From contig NC_088655.1 in assembly GCF_964019385.1 (NCBI RefSeq), positions 28,029,464-28,093,463 of the forward strand: a stretch of 64,000 nucleotides of DNA, read 5' to 3'. Made by a program: the position numbers and the translations under genes. The notes under the pieces are model-generated. The model did not search any database. It worked only from the letters and a program-made list of their open reading frames with translations, and had not been told where the DNA came from. The stretch's first letter is position 1, and every line of letters begins with the position of its first letter. This document shows positions 42,935 through 53,075 of the stretch, in pieces. Origin of the DNA: Sycon ciliatum (taxonomy: Eukaryota; Porifera; Calcarea; Leucosolenida; Sycettidae).

Positions 42935-43420
42935 AACGCTATCGTACTGCCGACATTCCTGTACAATTGCGAGACTTGGGGATTATCGTCAACAGCAATG
43001 GCCAAGGCAGACGCATTCCACCGGCGTCAAATGCGATGACTACTTGGAATACGATACCCAGACACAATCTCAAACGACGACCTAAACCGCAGAACCAAGA
43101 GCAACCCTACATCAGACACAGTTGCATGTAGGCGACTACGAATGACTGGTCATGTGCTACGGATGGACACGGACACGCCACCGCAAGTAGCCATGGGTGG
43201 CTATTTTGACAAGGGCAACAAAGCACCTCGTGGACGGCCAAGGTTGACACTGGCCACAAGTCTGATCGCTTAGCTGAATACGCTGGGTGTGCCAATGAAG
43301 ACAATGGAAGACCTTTCCAGGTGCGGACAACAAGCAGCAGACAAGACAGACTGGAAGAAACTGTGCAGCTCGACACCCGAGGAGAAATCAGTATCAGCAG
43401 CTACTACACCTAGCTGATGA
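42935..43420 (+). pseudogene. LINE ORF2 C-terminal fragment
   Basis: TLLYNCETWGLSSTAMAKAD, RRLRMTGHVLRMDTDTPPQV and KAPRGRPRLTLATSLIA are the post-RT region of a LINE of the type also seen at 4405-4760. In-frame stops are present. Confidence 0.75.
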
Positions 43421-43513
43421 TGCTCACAAGACAGAAGCGGAAAAAACACTGAATTTCTTTATTTAGTGCTCTACTACGCGAAATGTGTTATTATTATTAT
43501 TATTATTATTTAT

Positions 43514-43840
43514 GAAAGGATTGGGAGAACTTCAAATTCAAAGGAACAGTAGGGGAAGTGAACTGCCTGAAAAGAGAAAAAATCGCCAGACCCACCAGGA
43601 CTCGAACCCGGGACCTTGCTTGTCATGAGCAATGCTCTAACCACTGAGCTATGGGACTGGGCTGAACCTAGAAGGCGCTGACAAGCCTTTCACTCCAAAG
43701 GCAGCTCACAACACGTGCCACACATACTGATGGCACTTGGGTCTTTCTCCCTCCCCCAGGGGACCAACCACGGTCAGTTTCTGGACCCTACCAGAAGTGA
43801 AAGAGAGTGATAAATTTATGAAAGGATTATTATTATTATT
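43514..43840 (-). mobile_element. tRNA-derived SINE, full copy
   Basis: On the minus strand it contains a tRNA-like module (GCTCAGTGGTTAGAGCATTG and box B GGTTCGAGTCC) in the middle of a unit of about 320 bases. TTTATGAAAGGATT occurs at both ends, consistent with a target duplication of 14 bases, though GAAAGGATT is also the SINE end. (AAT)n flanks both sides. Confidence 0.85.
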
Positions 43841-44254
43841 ATAACAAGGTTGATCAAATACTTGTTATACCATGTAGCTACAGTCATGTACATGTACTTG
43901 ACTTGATGCAGTTTCCACTGATTCTTTTTTGCATTGCACGTACAATCAAGAGTACATAGTACGTACTCTTGATACAATGTGCATGTACTAGTACTCAGCA
44001 GCCCTTGTGACTATTGATTTCCTCGACAGAAAAGTAGAATACAATGTACCCTCTTCGGAGCTCCAAGGGATCCCTTGACCAGGGTAACTCATGTTACCGT
44101 GCTTACTAAGTACTGCTATTCGCCAGTACACGTGTTGCTGGGCGGATGCTCTCTGACGCTGGGCTCTTCACCTCTTCAATTTCTTTCTTTTAAACACCAA
44201 TAGCCTATTTGGGAACTGCAGATATTTGTAGAATACAGTCGCGAGGTACGTACA

Positions 44255-44395
44255 ATACTACATGTACATAATACATATACATGTACATGTACATAATTAT
44301 ACATATACATGTACATATACATGTATATGTACATGTACATATACATGTACATGTACATATACATGTATATGTATAATATGTACATGTACAATCCA
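44255..44395. repeat. ACATGT/ACATAT-rich satellite-like tract
   Basis: Alternating TACATGTACATATACATG units, strongly self-complementary. Between 43841 and 45738 no gene is recognised apart from this. Confidence 0.85.
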
Positions 44396-45738
44396 GGTCC
44401 AATGACTGGCATTTCAATCTACAGTGTTCATTGTCTGAGGATTGCCTCAGCCTTGCTGTGTGCATGAAACGCAGCGACAAAAACGAGTCGTCACTGTTCT
44501 CTTGGAAAAGTACTGCCACTTGCCAGGAACTCCAACAGACAAAATCCCTGCTGTGGGTCTCGACAGTCATGAAAATCCCTCTCTGATCTCAACTGGGAAC
44601 TAGCTTTAATACAGTCATGGTACGTAAATACCATACACCAGATAGATTGCCAATCACAATTCTGCACACTGAAAAAGTGAGAATACTGACAGTGCGTGCG
44701 GCGTACTGGCAACATCAATGTCACCTGCCGCTAGTCCTATGCTATGGAGATTACCATTCGTAACTTAACTCTCTGCATACTGAGAATACGCAGCGGCGCA
44801 GTATGCACGGCCTATTTGCAACACATCCATGCCACCTGCCGAAAAGCACATCCCGTGCTCGTGCTTGCAGCCACCAAGAAATCAAGTGGACGATTCCAAA
44901 TGCTTGGAGACGGGGATGAAAATACAGCCACAAACGTGCATATCCGATCGTGATCCGGTTTATTGTTATCATATTATCGTGTAAAAATCAATGTGCTCTT
45001 ACTTTTACAGAAAAGAATTTAATGTCGCACGCGCTGGCACAACCGACTTCAGCTATCCAAGGGCAAAGCTGTATAATCTGGGGGCTCCTGGCTCCTCTTT
45101 CTGGGATATATAGACCACATACAGTCATGCATCATCTAGCTTACTCTAGCACTGGAACTATAATCAGCTGAGTGCAATGGCAGCGTATATCTACAGCAAT
45201 TGTGACCAACATTCAGCTACAGCAATTGTGACCAAAACGAGAACAAGCTCTGCTAATCCATCCCAGCAGGAAGTGAGCGACATACACAAGTCACAACAGC
45301 TAACGTGTTACTCTGGATACTGACATTTTCATGTTACATAACGGACTGCAGGTGTGTTGGTTGCCTAAGTAATTTTGTCCAGTACAAGGGATTTTGAAAC
45401 TATGTCCTGTCACGCCATTGTTGAAAATTTCATAAAACTGCAACACTGAACCTCTAGCTCTGGCTCTGGGTTCGTTTCCACTGTTCCGTATCAACTCTAG
45501 CTACCAAAAAAAAACAATGAAATAATTGAACACGACATTCCCTGCGATGTGCTCCGCTAGCGCTAGCGCTAGCGCTACACAGTCATGTACCCGTACGTGT
45601 ACGTACCAGACCGGAAAGATGGGCTTCACGAGAGCGCTAGCCGCGCGCCGCGTCGACTCGTGCTGCAGAACAGTCGCACGGCGCGGCGCCGCTATGCACC
45701 GGACGTCCTTGAACGGCATGCATGGCACGGCACGAGTT
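44396..45738. other. Non-coding 3' flank of the calcium sensor gene
   Basis: No gene homology. TACAGCAATTGTGACCAA is duplicated at about 45193 and 45223, and GCTAGC repeats at 45555-45572. Confidence 0.45.
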
Positions 45739-46329
45739 CTACTTTCCGGCTTCCTGGGTCAGAACGCGCGCGTCTCCCTGAAGCAGCCTCATGATCTGCG
45801 GGTCGGACTGGGCGCCCGCGAGAAACTCCTCTCGCGTCAGCACGCCGTCCCTGTTCGTGTCCATCTCGTCGAAAATTTTCTTCGTGCGCCGCTCCGGCGA
45901 ATCCTCTCCGGCCGGTAGCTTGGCATTGGGTCCCACCATACTATAGATGGAGCGCACGATCTCCAGCATCTCCGCCTCCGTGATGAACCCGTTGCCGTCC
46001 AAATCGTACATGTTGAACGCCCAGGTGAGCTTCTCGTCGGGCTTGCCGCGCGACGTGATCGACAGCGCCGTGATGAACTCTTTGAAGTCGATCTTGCCGT
46101 CCTCGTTCTGGTCAAAGGTGCGGAACACGTGATCGGCGAACTTGTTAGCGTCTCCGAACGGAAAGAAGTGCGAGTAGATGACTTTGAACTCGGTGGCCGA
46201 CAGCACGCCGCTCGGACAGTCCTTCCTGAATCCGCGATACCACTCGCGCACCTCCTTTTCCGTGAAACTCGTCTTGCTGGCCAGATCTGTGACGGTTTCC
46301 GGCGCTAGCTCCGACGAAGAAGAACCCAT
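45739..46329 (-). CDS. Neuronal calcium sensor family protein (hippocalcin/NCS-like), intronless
   Basis: The 196-residue product starts MGSSSSEL, a consensus N-myristoylation site (Gly2, Ser6). EF-hand 1 is degenerate with the CPSG signature (residues 38-41) typical of this family. EF2 loop is D73-E84 ([12 protein letters not shown]), EF3 D109-E120 and EF4 D157-E168, all with canonical ligands. The length and the [20 protein letters not shown] block fit the visinin/hippocalcin/frequenin group. The protein would bind Ca2+, expose its myristoyl group and move to membranes to regulate receptors, cyclases or channels. The C-terminus ([12 protein letters not shown]) diverges, so the subfamily is open. 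The coding sequence is one uninterrupted GC-rich exon, whereas relatives usually have several introns, so it may be a retrogene or reflect local intron loss. Confidence 0.92.
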   Translation of the reverse strand: MGSSSSELAPETVTDLASKTSFTEKEVREWYRGFRKDCPSGVLSATEFKVIYSHFFPFGDANKFADHVFRTFDQNEDGKIDFKEFITALSITSRGKPDEKLTWAFNMYDLDGNGFITEAEMLEIVRSIYSMVGPNAKLPAGEDSPERRTKKIFDEMDTNRDGVLTREEFLAGAQSDPQIMRLLQGDARVLTQEAGK

Positions 46330-47155
46330 GATGACTGTTAGCTAGCGATTATACTCTGCGCAGCCTGCTGCTGCAACTACAATCATGCACACAAGAATAG
46401 TAATAGTAACTAGGATGTTTTCTACTGCCAGAAGCAGTTCTACTTGTGCTGTCTATAAAAGAAACTGAACTGCAACTGCAAAACCAAACCCTGACCTAGT
46501 ACCTGAGCTGCCGTCGCCGCTAGCGCTGCATGCTAGCGAGTGCATCATTCCGATCCTAGATTCATAATCCTGCCATTCCTAGGCTGTACTGACTGTCACA
46601 GACTCACACACTTGACACAGAGCTCTGCACGATGACTGGTCCACTGCCAGCTAGTGGCATGGCATGATGGCACTGGCAGACTCAGACTCAGAGCGGCAGT
46701 CTGCCAGTCTGGCACTGCACAACTGCACATGCGACGTCGTGGCAGTCATTGTTACGTCATGCAGTCGATCGCTCATGCATCGCTTCGCAGAAGAAGAGTG
46801 ATGCCGCGCCATCGAGCGTGTGCGTTCGCGCGTGTGGGTACTTTTCCGACACTGGCGACAGGCCTGCAGCCTGCAGGCTGCAGGTGACCATGCCAGGCGA
46901 CAGCAGCTAGCTCGCAGCTACAACTCTATTCTAGACTCTAGTTCTAGTACTGGCACCCAGTTCCTGCGTACCCCAACCAACACTAGCGACGTCCTGGAGT
47001 TGCTTGTCGCTCTCATGAGTAGCCCTTCCCCAAAGATGCCATTGTTTTTCCAATTAATTTTATGCTTTTCACAACAGTGCCGAGATAAGAGCAAGTTGCT
47101 GAAATCGCACCCATTTTTTCATTAACTACTTTGCAGGGTAAACACCGTCCATCGC
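46330..47155. other. 5' flank of the calcium sensor gene
   Basis: GC-rich upstream sequence without recognised coding. TAGCCCTTCCCCAAAGATGCC at 47019 is an orphan end of hAT family D. Immediately before 47156 the sequence probably belongs to the LINE that continues at 48544. Confidence 0.4.
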
Positions 47156-47171
47156 TTCACCAGTACGGCAG

Positions 47172-48535
47172 TAGGGTCCAGCGGATAATGCTCCAAAACC
47201 TACCTTGTAATGCTAATTATAATGCTTCAACAAGGGCTACAATGCTCTTGGTTTGGAACAAAAATGGAAGAGAGGCTGCTCATTGTCAAATTTCCAGGAA
47301 AGGATGCATTTAGTCGATCTGCCTCTGAAGCTGCAACAATATCTCTCACGAGCTCCACCACTTCTTAGCACTATAAGACATGATCGTGTCTCCATTGGCT
47401 GCTCTCCATTGCAACTTTGATGCAGGGCTGTGGCTGGATAGTGGGTGAATCAAATCTTTTCCCTTGCTTATCCATGTAGCGAGAGGTGAAACCATTATTG
47501 CTGGTGATCATTTGGATGCTGGAAGCTTATCATGGGAAGTGGTATTCTTGCCTGCAGACAAGCTGTCACTGCTTCCACTCTGTGAAAAAATTATTCATCC
47601 GAAACAGCTCACGTGAGGCCAGTTCCTGAGAGACGATCTCAGATCGAAATCCCTCCCATTTCCGGAAATCCTGAAAACATGTGGTCAGAAGTTATTTTGC
47701 CGCTCTACGTCCTCTGCTTGCCGCTTGCTGTCTTCTTCTCCTGAGGTTGCGTGGAGACAAATGGTTGGCCACAATACACTTCTTTTCTGATGGCACTTGA
47801 CTGTACCTTGCATTACAATCGTCCATGACGAACGGGACGTGCTTCACCAGGAAAGTAAGACACGCGCTCCTGAGCACTCAAATCGACTTGGTACTGCGTC
47901 CATGGAAAAATCTAGTTCTTTTCGAGCCTGCTGAGCTGGACTCGGCAAAGGCAATTATTTGGAACAAGCTCTTTCTGTTTATAGCCGCTCCTTCATCCAG
48001 GTCCAAATTTATCAATGGATCAGTGTTTACTTCAGTATCGCTAGAGATGCTATGGCCAGAGCCTATGGCATAACAGGAAAACTGCTCTTCGTCTGTTTGA
48101 TACTCATTTCGCGTACGTCTAGTCTCCTCCACGGCCCTCCATGATTTCTAAAAAAGAACTTCTCGTAAATCATCGTTACGGATGTTGTGTAACAGCCTCA
48201 GTCGCAATGCTGTGCATACTACATCACCTGACTACGTTGCTACATAAAGACTTTATGTAGCAACGGCATTACATGTATACATGTACATGCATGTAGTCAG
48301 GTAAATGTAGCATTGGTGCTAAAGCCAGTAAAGGTGTTTGCACCTCATGACTTTAGCCGATTGTTGCCAAAAACCTGAGATTTCCCGAATGATTATCCAC
48401 TATGAAACTCGTTGTGCCGCTCAAACCTCACAGTCATAATGCTCGTCTTATTCCTTTCTAATGCTCCATAATGCTCTGATGCTCGGATAGTCTCATAATG
48501 CCGAATATAATGCCGGCATTATCCGCTGGACCCTA
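47172..48535. mobile_element. hAT element, 1.36 kb, GGATAATGC family
   Basis: TAGGGTCCAGCGGATAATGC and its exact inverse bound the element (19-base perfect TIR). TTCACCAG lies right after it (48536-48543) and also at 47156-47163, 8 bases before the left end, so the target duplication is present with TACGGCAG extra on the left. TAATGC motifs repeat densely near both ends. A near-perfect palindrome GTTGCTACATAAAG-A-CTTTATGTAGCAAC lies at 48236-48264. Only short frames are found inside (61-codon minus-strand frame at 47692-47877), no recognisable transposase. Confidence 0.85.
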
Positions 48536-48543
48536 TTCACCAG

Positions 48544-49290
48544 TAAGTTAGTGAGACAAGCAAGAATTCGAAACGCCCAGTGTGCCTCTGTGACTCGGCC
48601 AGATGACCCGATGCTCTCTTTGCCTCCTATTCTCACCCCCTCAGAGCCCTCCGCTTGTTTCACGTTCGTCATCACCACATTAACGGGTTTTACTGCCACT
48701 GTCCGCTCATCTGAGGATGCTTCCGACAGGTGAGGCATCCGGTCCCGACGGCATCCCCAACCGGGTCCTCAAGGCCCTAGCACCATCCAAAGCATTCCCT
48801 TTGTGCCATGTTTTCAACATGTCATTTTACCACGGGCATATTTCCTTCAGCAAGTACATGTAGTACAATTTGTTCCCAAAATAACTTCGGGACAGTCTGT
48901 TCATGGTTTTCATTTGTATTGGACTCATTCTCTACACTTTCGATAATTTAGCGGCAATTCTAATATTGGAGCGTTGTTCTCTTGTAATTTAGTGGAACCT
49001 GTATTGAGTAACTGAGTTTAATGTTTCGTTACATTGTCGACAGATTTCCTGAGTACGAGTTTTGTGGCACAATGATTATAGCCATTAATTTTGTCGTCTT
49101 CATTCTTGTGCAATCATGCATATGTACATGTAGGTTGGGTCTCTTCATGTTATTGTGACCTACTTCAATTCATAGATGTTGGTTGCCTTGTTGCTTTCTC
49201 TCCCCTCTCCTCTTACCCAAGCCATTCTGCATAAGCGAAGCTGTGGACGCAGCATACTGCTGCTTCACTTCAACGCGGAAATGCGTATAA
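48544..49290 (+). pseudogene. LINE fragment interrupted by the hAT element, plus LINE tail
   Basis: GEASGPDGIPNRVLKALAPS and FPLCHVFNMSFYHGHISF, near 48725-48850, match the start of the LINE RT domain. Upstream KLVRQARIRNAQCASVTRPD continues the same type of protein. A LINE-like tail ending CATACTGCTGCTTCACTTCA and (TAA)n precedes the SINE at 49299. Confidence 0.6.
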
Positions 49291-49298
49291 TAATAATA

Positions 49299-49598
49299 AC
49301 TTCAAATTCAAAGTATCAGTCGGGGAAGTGAACTGCCTGAAAAGAGAAAAAAACGCCAGACAACCAGGACTCGAACCTGGGACCCTGCTTGTCATGAGCA
49401 ATGCTCTAACCACTGAGCTATGGGACCAGGCTGAACCTAGAAGGCGCTGACAAGTTTTTCACTCCAAAGGCAGCTCACAACACGTGCCACACATACTGAT
49501 GGCACTTGGGTCTTTTTCCCTCCCCCAGGGGACCAACCACGGTCAGTTTCTGGAAACTACCAGAGGTGAAAGAAAGTGATTAAATTTGGAAAGGATTG
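49299..49598 (-). mobile_element. tRNA-derived SINE, inverted copy of a back-to-back pair
   Basis: Minus-strand copy with the same central tRNA-like module (boxes A and B intact). It meets the plus-strand copy at 49599-49615 head to head, together forming an inverted repeat of about 290 bases per arm with a short hinge. Confidence 0.88.
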
Positions 49599-49615
49599 GG
49601 AGAACTACAAATTCT

Positions 49616-49928
49616 CCAAATTTAATCACTTTCTTTCACCTCTGGTAGTTTCCAGAAACTGACCGTGGTTGGTCCCCTGGGGGAGGGAAAAAGACCCAAG
49701 TGCCATCAGTATGTGTGGCACGTGTTGTGAGCTGCCTTTGGAGTGAAAACCTTGTCAGCGCCTTCTAGGTTCAGCCTGGTCCCATAGCTCAGTGGTTAGA
49801 GCATTGCTCATGACAAGCAGGGTCCCAGGTTCGAGTCCTGGTTGTCTGGCGTTTTTTTCTCTTTTCAGGCAGTTCACTTCCCCGACTGATACTTTGAATT
49901 TGAAGTTCTCCCAATCCTTTCCAAATAA
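49616..49928 (+). mobile_element. tRNA-derived SINE, plus-strand copy
   Basis: From TTTAATCACTTTCTTTCACC to CCCAATCCTTTCC followed by AAATAATAATAA. The tRNA-like part at 49778-49850 has box A TAGCTCAGTGG and box B GGTTCGAGTCC, both perfect. The anticodon loop CATGACA lacks T33. The tRNA module is internal, with about 160 bases before it, which is unusual for a SINE. Confidence 0.9.
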
Positions 49929-49943
49929 TAATAACAATAATAA

Positions 49944-50153
49944 TTTGATAACTGCAATCAGTAATACAAGCTGGATCGACATTTGTGTACACTTTATTCA
50001 TGTAATGTAAAACTGTGGAGACAATGTGCAATAAAACGATGAAAATGTGAAGAAATGGTGTAGAGAAAATGAGAATTCAAACAAGTTTAACATTACATGA
50101 ATAAAGTGTACACAAATGTCGATCCAGCTTGTATTACTGATTGCGGTTATCAA
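49944..50153. repeat. Inverted repeat, 65-base arms
   Basis: TTTGATAACTGCAATCAGTA ... CATTCATGTAATGT-like left arm and its inverse, with one mismatch (GCAATC/GATTGC GTT variant), around an 80-base spacer. It is probably a small foldback element or two opposed LINE tails, and it is flanked by (AAT)n on both sides. Confidence 0.7.
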
Positions 50154-50207
50154 ATTGTTGTCTCCTCGCCGTTTGTTCAAATAATAATAATAATAATAAT
50201 AATAATA

Positions 50208-51799
50208 GGGGATACAGAGTCAGCTGCAGAGACGCCGAGTTGTCTATCAATCACTCTTGGTACATGGACGACATTAAACTCTATGGGAAAACTACAAAGG
50301 ATGTGACTACCCTCGTGTCTACCGTGTGTGGCGTTGGTGATGACATCGGCATGAATCTCAACCCGGCCAAGTGTGCCGTGCTGCACGTCAGGAGAGGAAA
50401 ACCAGATGAAGGATGCTCTATCCAGGTTGGCGATGAGACCATTGCAGAGTCGCTACGACTCAATGAAACATACAAGTACCTTGGAGTAGTGCAAGCAGCC
50501 ATGATACCTCACCCGAAGCTCAAGACGCAACTCACTGCAGAATACAAAAAGAGATTGTATTTGCTTCTTAACAGTGGATTGAATGCGCGAAACATGATCA
50601 AGGCCATCAATACGTATGCTCTGCCGGTTATGACATATAGTTATGGAATCGTAAATTGGACCGAGGCTGAAATCAAGACCACAGATCGAGTGACAAGATC
50701 AGCCTTGACTGCGTCTGGATTTCACCACCCCAAAGCCTCAGTCAACAGGCTCTACATGAAGAGGGGAGATGGAGGCCGGGGCTTGGTCTCTTGTGAGGAT
50801 ATGCACGGCCGGAGCATGTGTGGCCTGGCCCGCTACATGAGTACCAGCCCAATAGACAGAATAAGCCTGCTTTATCAGTATCATCAACAAAAACCTACAA
50901 CAAAAAGCCACTCAATAACTGCAAAGGCCGCTAAGTTCCTGTCGAGTTTGGATCTGCCAGCAGCTGGACCAGCTTTACCCAATAAGCATACCATTAAACA
51001 AGCGTGCGCTGAGCGAAAATCCAAAACACTTTCCACTATGCCGCTGCATGGGAGATATTGGAGCCGATTGGAGGAGAATCGCCTAGATAAGGAGCTTACC
51101 TTCATGTGGTTGAAATCAAGGACACTGAAACCTTCAACTGAAGGCATGATTATGGCAGCACAAGACCAATCCCTCAAAACGAAAAATTACCAATACGCCA
51201 TAATGAAGTCAATTCCTCGAACTGATGCCAATTGCAGGCTTTGCAAGGGCAGCTTAGAAACAATTGACCACATTGTCAGTGCCTGCCCAGTTCTTGCTCG
51301 GACCAGTTACATTGAACGACATAACCGGATAGTAAAGTATGTGCACTTCGAAATGTGTAAAGCACGAGATCTACCTACTGGTGCTTCACGATTCGACCAC
51401 CAGCTCAAGGCATTGGTCAAGAGTAATCAGTATCGCCTCTATTGGGAGTATTCGGTCCCAACTGACCTGAAACTATCAGCAAACAGGCCCGATCTGCTCC
51501 TTGTTGATGACAAGGAGCGCATCGCCTACATTATAGACATCAGCGTTCCTGGTGAGAACAACATCAATAAGAAAATGGCTGAAAAGCGCTCGAAATATTA
51601 TGATTTGAAGCGGGAGATTTCGAGGATTTGGTCCCTCAACCAGGTTGACGTGGTCCCTGTGGTTGTCGGTGCCCTGGGAGGCTTGGTGGGGGAGACTCCT
51701 CAATGCCTTCGGACTGTGCAGGGAGGAGACCTGGCTATTGTGCAACAGGAGGCTATACAAGGTTCGATTAAAATACTGAGAACTATCCTTAACATGTAG
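50208..51799 (+). CDS. 5'-truncated RLE-type LINE ORF (RT end, zinc finger, restriction-like endonuclease), uninterrupted
   Basis: The open frame enters from an (AAT)n run and reads WYMDDIKLYGKTTKDVTTLV (RT catalytic MDD), YKYLGVVQAAMI, then CRLCKGSLETIDHIVSACPV, a CCHC finger, and RPDLLLVDDKERIAYIIDIS followed by E and K residues, the PD-(D/E)xK endonuclease. It ends RTILNM at 51799 with no stop or frameshift across about 530 codons. The layout matches R2/R4/NeSL-like elements. The N-terminal half of the RT is missing, so the copy cannot move by itself, but it is young. A 3' UTR with a T-rich run follows to an (AATA)n tail at 52130. It is not a host gene. Confidence 0.85.
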
Positions 51800-52144
51800 A
51801 TGCACTTCTGCTGCGTTTGCATGTTCAATAGCTAAGAGACTTGAATAACGACTGATAAAGACTGATATTTCCTTTGTTACTACTCCCTTCATTGGTTGAT
51901 GTATTTTGCCTGTCGCTGCAAATTCTTTATTATTGTTTTGATGTTGGAGTTCGGATTGAGTTTCTTTCCTTTCTTCCTCTTCCTTCAACTAGTTCTTGTC
52001 CCTTTGGTTTTTAGGTTTTATTTATTTATTTATTTTTGTTTTTGTTTTTTCACTTTCTTTTTACTGTCCCACCCATGGAAATATTTCCCGGTGGGTCTGG
52101 CTTATCGCCTTCGAAAGAAGTGAATAAAGGAGAAATAATAATGT

Positions 52145-52402
52145 CTATTTCCCTCAAACAAGTGAAGAATAATAATAACCTCGTTGAGCACTCTCAGTAG
52201 GCTGCTCTAGTGCTGCTGCATCGCGCAATGCCCGCTACTTTTTGTAGTTTGACCACTCTGGCGCTAGAGCGACGAGCCACCTTAAGGTTTGTGGTGCCTC
52301 CTTTGCACCATGGCTGGTAACTCGGCCTATTTAGCTCGTAGCTGTACTGATGAGGCCTTTAAGGCCGAAACAGCTTGCTGTCTACAGCATTGGGAATAAT
52401 AA
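52145..52402 (+). repeat. Small (AAT)n-bounded repeat unit carrying hammerhead 1
   Basis: About 240 bases between two AATAATAATA runs, starting CCTCGTTGAGCACTCTCAG and ending GCATTGGGAATAATAATA. It codes for nothing and ends just after the ribozyme. It resembles a short SINE or retrozyme-like unit, a family not recognised. Confidence 0.5.
52341..52388 (+). ncRNA. Hammerhead ribozyme, type I, motif 1
   Basis: Stem I GCTGTA (52341-52346) pairs perfectly with TACAGC (52383-52388). CTGATGA (52347-52353) is the invariant core. Stem II is GGCC(T)...(A)GGCC (52354-52366) with a 3-base loop, followed by the invariant GAAA (52367-52370). Stem III ACAGC/GCTGT closes on TT (effectively four pairs with a CTTG loop) and ends with GTC, so self-cleavage is predicted after C52382. 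All invariant bases are present. The very short stem III is typical of animal retroelement hammerheads that act as dimers. It was folded by eye. Confidence 0.88.
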
Positions 52403-52409
52403 TAATAAT

Positions 52410-53038
52410 GTAAAAGAGAAAAGGACATATGGATACGAGGTAAGAGTAACTCTCCATCACTGTAGTTTCAAATTGCACACCTGATGAGCCGTCACGAACC
52501 ATACGGCGAAACGTACGTCGTGTGAAACAACTTGTTTTGTAGTCAACTAGTCCATCACAATGTCATGCATGAGGAGTACTGTAGGAGTTTGGCTTTCGGC
52601 TTGTACAATTCGTTTTCGCAAAGCTTCCCTTTCTTTACTTATCTTTGATATTTATGACCCACCCAAGTTGGGTGGTGTGCTGCTTTGCTGCTTCGAATTG
52701 TAGTTAGACCGCTTTGTCAAATATCGAACTGGTCTCGTCATCGTCCAGTAACAATCGACATTCTTTGTTCCGTTGGGACTATAGCTTTTGCTCGTTTTCG
52801 TTGCGCTTGCCTTCCCCTCTTTGGTCTTTTCCATAACCTTGAACCTTCCAAGTTGGAAGGCTGTCGGTTAGCGCTACGAAGATGTGTTGAAGTTAGGTGT
52901 CAGGACGTCGAATGTCTCAGTACTCTGTCAGTTTTGTGCCTAGTTATTGCACTTTCTGACTGTATATAGTATCATGTTACAGTGATGGAGAGTTACTCTT
53001 AACTCGTATCCATATGTCCTTTTCTCTTTTACATTTAT
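52410..53038. mobile_element. TIR element of about 630 bp carrying hammerhead 2
   Basis: ATGTAAAAGAGAAAAGGACA at the left matches, inverted, TGTCCTTTTCTCTTTTACAT at the right. The inverted match runs about 57 bases with one or two mismatches (GTTAAGAGTAACTCTCCATC). Between them lies the second hammerhead at 52476 and low-complexity sequence. The right half has a diverged copy at about 20440-20600, and a collapsed end-to-end copy lies at 54990-55165. The mode of movement is not clear. Confidence 0.75.
52476..52524 (+). ncRNA. Hammerhead ribozyme, type I, motif 2
   Basis: Stem I CACAC (52476-52480) pairs with GTGTG (52520-52524). CTGATGA core at 52481-52487. Stem II GCCGT/ACGGC (52488-52492 with 52503-52507) has a 10-base loop. 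GAAA at 52508-52511. Stem III is the self-complementary ACGTACGT (52511-52518), followed by C52519, the predicted cleavage base (GTC). All invariant positions are kept. It lies 88 bases after motif 1 on the same strand but in a different repeat. Confidence 0.85.
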
Positions 53039-53075
53039 TTATGGCTCAACATCCGAGTTTCAAATAATAATAATA

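Noticed and set aside
49778..49850. Candidate functional tRNA gene (also 15023-15093, 43580-43660, 49360-49435)
   Set aside because: Boxes A and B are perfect, but the anticodon loop CATGACA lacks the invariant T33, the acceptor stem does not pair, and the sequence recurs in a longer repeat. It is a SINE module.
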